Below, one piece after another: positions 7,486-9,557 of a DNA stretch of 9,557 nucleotides. The stretch is from Lachnospiraceae bacterium (GTDB lineage Bacteria > Bacillota > Clostridia > Lachnospirales > Lachnospiraceae): NCBI GenBank assembly GCA_017613225.1, contig JAGAEH010000103.1, forward strand, positions 1 through 9,557, given 5' to 3'. A program made the translations under genes and the position numbers. Position 1 is the first letter of the stretch; each line of letters begins with the position of its first letter. A model generated the notes under the pieces. The model did no database searches, was not told where the DNA came from, and worked only from the letters and a program-made list of their open reading frames with translations.

Positions 7486-8010
7486 ATGAAAGCAGAAGAA
7501 ACGCGCCTGGAAGCGCCTGCGGGGGTACACCTGATCCACCCGATCCCGCCCCTCTGGGACGGGGCCTGCACCAGGCTGATCCTGGGGAGCTTTCCCTCCG
7601 TGAAGTCCCGGGAGGCCGGCTTCTTTTACGGCCATCCCCAGAACCGCTTCTGGAAGGTGATGGCCCGCGTCTTTGCGGATGCCGTGCCGGTCACCATCCC
7701 GGAAAAACGGGACTTCCTGCTGCGGCATCATGTGGCGATGTGGGACGTGATCGCCAGCTGCGACATCACCGGATCGTCGGACGCCAGCATTAAAAACGCG
7801 AGGGCCAACGATCTGGGAGAGATCCTGGAGGCCGCGCCCATCAAAACGATCTATGTGAACGGGAAGACGGCGGAGAAGCTGTATAATAAGCACATCCTGC
7901 CGCGGATCGGGCGGCCCTGCGTGTGCCTGCCCTCCACCAGCCCCGCCAACGCGGCCTGGAGCCTGGAGCGGCTGACCGGGGCCTGGCGGGAGCTGATCCT
8001 GCCATCCTGA
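7486..8010 (+). CDS. DNA-deoxyinosine / uracil-DNA glycosylase-like protein (UDG superfamily, family-6-like)
   Basis: A 174-residue cytoplasmic DNA repair enzyme that should remove deaminated bases, most likely hypoxanthine and possibly uracil, by cutting the N-glycosidic bond. Motif 1 is LILGSFPSVKSREAGFFYGH (from residue 31) running into PQNRFW. Asn53 there is the residue expected to play the catalytic part in hypoxanthine-DNA glycosylases. Motif 2 is LPSTSPANA (148-156), the DNA-intercalation loop. GSFPS with YGHPQNRFW separates it from UDG families 1, 4 and 5 and from MUG/TDG; family assignment is from memory of these motifs. The start is set by AAGGAG at 7475-7480, 5 nt before the ATG. 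An overlapping reading frame at 7413-7793 is a shadow. The last four residues (ILPS) and the stop codon lie within the first copy of a 35-bp repeat that begins at 7995, so the native C-terminus may have been replaced. Confidence 0.92.
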   Translation: MKAEETRLEAPAGVHLIHPIPPLWDGACTRLILGSFPSVKSREAGFFYGHPQNRFWKVMARVFADAVPVTIPEKRDFLLRHHVAMWDVIASCDITGSSDASIKNARANDLGEILEAAPIKTIYVNGKTAEKLYNKHILPRIGRPCVCLPSTSPANAAWSLERLTGAWRELILPS

Positions 8011-8141
8011 GCGAAGCCTGGTGAAAATCGATCCTGTCATTCTGAGCGAAGCCTGGTGAAAATCGATCCTGTCATTCTGAGCGAAGCCTGGTGAAAATCG
8101 ATCCTGTCATCCTGAGCGAAGCGTAGCGGAGCCGAAGGATC
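7995..8141 (+). repeat. 35-bp tandem repeat array ending in a divergent copy
   Basis: GATCCTG begins at 7995, 8030, 8065 and 8100, an exact 35-bp period. The first three units each contain TCCTGAGCGAAGCC or TTCTGAGCGAAGCC followed by TGGTGAAAATC. Units two and three are identical and the first differs by two bases. The fourth (8100-8141) keeps the core but has a different, longer right end (GTAGCGGAGCCGAAGGATC), so its ends GATCCT and AGGATC are inverted repeats. The core GTCATTCTGAGCGAAGC resembles a short palindromic repeat seen in very many bacterial genomes; that is from memory. The first unit overlaps the 3' end of the glycosylase gene, and the array ends 20 nt before the U32 ATG. Confidence 0.92.
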
Positions 8142-8161
8142 CCTTTATAGAAAAGAAACCA

Positions 8162-9421
8162 ATGAAAACAAGACCAACTGACAACCTTCCTGAGATCCTG
8201 GCGCCTGTGGGCGGAGCGGAGCAGCTTACCGCCGCGGTGCGCTGCGGGGCGGACGCGGTCTATTTCGGCCTGCAGGGCTTCAATGCCCGGCGCAACGCGG
8301 AAAACTTCGGCGGAGACGACCTGAAGGACCGCATTGACTACTGCCACGAGCGGGGCGTGAAGGTGTACATCACCGTCAACACGCTGGTGTTCGACAAAGA
8401 ACTGGCTTCGGTGAAGAAGACTGTGGACACGGCCTGCCGTGCCGGCGCGGACGCGCTGATCGTACAGGATCTGGCGGTGGCGGCCTATTGCCGCGAGGCC
8501 TGGCCTGGGATGCGGATGTTCACATCCACCCAGATGGCCATCCACAACGGAGAGGGCATCCGCCTGATGCAGGATCTCGGGTTCTCCCGCTTCGTGGTGG
8601 CCAGGGAGCTCTCCCTAAAGGAGATCCGGCAGCTGTACGAGGAGACCGGCGTGGAACTGGAGGTCTTTGTCCATGGGGCCCACTGCATGAGCGTGTCCGG
8701 CAACTGCTATCTGTCGGCCATGATCGGCGGACGCAGCGGCAACCGGGGACTGTGCGCCCAGCCCTGCCGGCTGGAGTGCAGCGTGAATGGCCGGGCATAC
8801 GCGCTTTCCCTGAAGGATCTCTCTTATGTGGAGCGCATTCCCGAGCTGGCGAAGGCCGGGGCAAAGAGCCTGAAGATCGAGGGCCGCATGAAGCGGGCCG
8901 AATATGTGGCGGCGGCCGTGACGGCATGCCGCGCCGCGAGAGAGGGGAAAAAGCCCGACATGGAGACCCTGCGGGCCGTGTTTTCCCGCAGCGGCTTTAC
9001 GGACGGCTACCTGACCGGAAAGAGGGATCTTTCCATGTACGGCACCCGCACCAAAGAGGACGTGACCGCGGCTGCCGGCGTTTTGAAGGACCTGGCGAAG
9101 CTCTATGAAAAGGAGCCCCAGACCATCCCGGTGGAGATGATGCTCCTGCTGCAGCCGGATCAGCCGGCCCAGCTGACGGTGTCCGACGGGGAGCATACGG
9201 CCGTGGCGGCCGGAGAGGCGCCCCAGCAGGCCAGGACCCAGGCCATGACTGCGGACTTTGCCCGGGAGGCCCTGGGAAAGACCGGGGGCACGCCCTATTA
9301 TCTGGACGAGTTTACACTGTTCGCGGCGGAGGGGCTGACCATGCCCCGGGGCCAGCTGAACGACTTGCGGCGCAGAGGCCTGGAGGCCCTGCGGCAGCTG
9401 CGGATCGGAGGGGAAGCATGA
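8162..9421 (+). CDS. U32-family protein (peptidase U32 / TrhP-RlhA-type RNA hydroxylase-like)
   Basis: A 419-residue protein with the U32 N-terminal TIM-barrel-like pattern: EILAPVGGAEQLTAAVRCGA from residue 10, then DAVYFGL, with FNAR and NAENF just after. The U32 signature region reads EVFVHGAHCMSVSGNCYLS (167-185). Four cysteines at 175, 182, 198 and 202 (spacing x6, x15, x3) fit the iron-sulphur ligands of TrhP and RlhA, which hydroxylate tRNA U34 and 23S rRNA C2501 in E. coli. Many U32 proteins are still labelled peptidases or collagenases, so RNA hydroxylation is the better inference but unproven here. A DUF3656-like segment may follow (about 290-410, including FAAEGLTMPRGQLNDLRRRG). 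The ATG at 8162 has no good ribosome site (AAAAGAAACC upstream), and the sequence before it is repeat. A TATAGA at 8146-8151 could give a very short leader. The stop overlaps the next start as ATGA. Confidence 0.93.
   Translation: MKTRPTDNLPEILAPVGGAEQLTAAVRCGADAVYFGLQGFNARRNAENFGGDDLKDRIDYCHERGVKVYITVNTLVFDKELASVKKTVDTACRAGADALIVQDLAVAAYCREAWPGMRMFTSTQMAIHNGEGIRLMQDLGFSRFVVARELSLKEIRQLYEETGVELEVFVHGAHCMSVSGNCYLSAMIGGRSGNRGLCAQPCRLECSVNGRAYALSLKDLSYVERIPELAKAGAKSLKIEGRMKRAEYVAAAVTACRAAREGKKPDMETLRAVFSRSGFTDGYLTGKRDLSMYGTRTKEDVTAAAGVLKDLAKLYEKEPQTIPVEMMLLLQPDQPAQLTVSDGEHTAVAAGEAPQQARTQAMTADFAREALGKTGGTPYYLDEFTLFAAEGLTMPRGQLNDLRRRGLEALRQLRIGGEA
9407..9411 (+). promoter_or_regulatory. Ribosome binding site for the last gene
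   Basis: GGAGG lies inside the end of the U32 gene, 6 nt before the ATG at 9418. It supports separate initiation of the following reading frame rather than a purely accidental ATGA overlap. The same G-rich stretch (GGAGGGG) is also where a one-base change would fuse the two frames. Confidence 0.6.
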
Positions 9422-9557
9422 TCAGAGCGAGATTTGAAAGCATCAGCCAGATCTTTCCCGGCTGCCCCGACACGGTGATCCTGCCGCTGTCGGAGCTGAT
9501 ACAGGGGGACGGAACACACAGGGGAACACACAGGGACGGTCCTTTTGTGTCCGCCCC
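9418..9557 (+). CDS. Start of a U32 C-terminal-half-like protein (3' end cut by window)
   Basis: Forty-six codons are open to the window edge, starting at an ATG that overlaps the U32 stop by ATGA. The first 29 residues (MIRARFESISQIFP..., then DTVILPLSELIQ) look like the junction found in longer U32 proteins, where a second half begins 'RARFE...' and continues '..ilPLeeL'; this comparison is from memory. From residue 30 on, the sequence is GDGTHRGTHRDGPFVSAP, encoded by a GC-rich palindromic repeat rather than by recognisable protein-coding DNA. The gene may be an intact second subunit with an in-frame repeat insertion, a fragment of a frameshifted single U32 gene, or a decaying gene. The missing 3' end decides which. 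Confidence 0.6.
   Translation, partial: MIRARFESISQIFPGCPDTVILPLSELIQGDGTHRGTHRDGPFVSA
9505..9557 (+). repeat. GC-rich palindromic repeat element with a 12-bp tandem duplication
   Basis: A 12-bp unit, GGAACACACAGG, occurs twice in tandem (9511-9522 and 9523-9534), followed by the self-complementary-type GGACGGTCC (9534-9542) and TGTGTCC (9546-9552). TGTGTCC can pair with either GGAACACA copy by bulging one A, and the outer CGG/CCG and GGGG/CCCC extend the stem to the window edge. The reverse complement (GGACACAAAAGGACCGTCCC) resembles an interspersed repeat I recall from clostridial genomes. It probably continues beyond the window. It lies within the reading frame that starts at 9418. Confidence 0.75.

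Noticed and set aside
7413..7793. A + strand 126-codon frame overlapping the lipoprotein stop by ATGA and entering the glycosylase gene
   Set aside because: The overlap start looks tempting, but the protein is Arg/Gly/Pro-rich shadow sequence. The frame starting at 7486 has a better ribosome site and clear UDG-superfamily motifs.
5903..8040. Two long overlapping - strand frames (448 and 506 codons) opposite tldE, the lipoprotein gene and the glycosylase gene
   Set aside because: They overlap each other and three supported + strand genes, are Pro/Arg/Ser- or Gln/Leu-rich and show no family motifs; their length reflects few stops in GC-rich DNA.
7995..8141. CRISPR array
   Set aside because: The units are directly adjacent with a 35-bp period and no unique spacers between them, and no cas genes are present.

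Overview
The window is about 9.6 kb of GC-rich bacterial DNA, packed with genes on the + strand only. Gene types and style suggest a GC-rich Clostridia (Bacillota), probably a gut Lachnospiraceae/Oscillospiraceae-like organism: a MacB/FtsX-type exporter with a giant coiled coil, the Bacillota form of TldD/TldE, a family-6-like DNA glycosylase, a U32 protein, strong AGGAGG ribosome sites, and two families of short dispersed repeats. This placement is inference; no rRNA or other marker gene is present.

Layout: (1) 1-3959, an ABC exporter: the 3' end of an ATPase gene, then a 1227-residue permease with eight predicted membrane segments. The permease carries two long heptad arms of nearly equal length separated by a 114-residue tip. 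(2) 3990-6688, the tldD-tldE pair, encoding a heterodimeric metallopeptidase; TldD carries the HExxxH site and TldE lacks it. (3) 6763-7416, an unrecognised lipoprotein, preceded by a strong hairpin at 6700-6736. (4) 7486-8010, a DNA-deoxyinosine/uracil glycosylase-like protein of the UDG superfamily. (5) 7995-8141, a 35-bp tandem repeat with a fourth divergent copy. It supplies the last residues and stop codon of the glycosylase gene and fills nearly all of the following intergenic space. (6) 8162-9421, a U32 protein with a four-cysteine iron-sulphur-type motif, related to tRNA/rRNA hydroxylases. (7) From 9418 to the window end, the start of a further gene that looks like the C-terminal half of long U32 proteins. 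A GC-rich palindromic repeat (9505-9557) sits inside its open reading frame.

Spacing is tight (6 nt, 30 nt, 14 nt, 74 nt, 69 nt, 151 nt, then a 4-nt overlap), so genes 1-5 may be largely co-transcribed. No clear rho-independent terminator with a T-tract and no convincing promoter was found. The exporter and TldDE could together handle a peptide, but no precursor peptide gene is visible, so this remains a hypothesis.

The observations most worth following are the stalk architecture of the permease, the repeat lying in frame within the last gene, the split of the U32 protein at a G-run, and the repeat that forms the glycosylase C-terminus.
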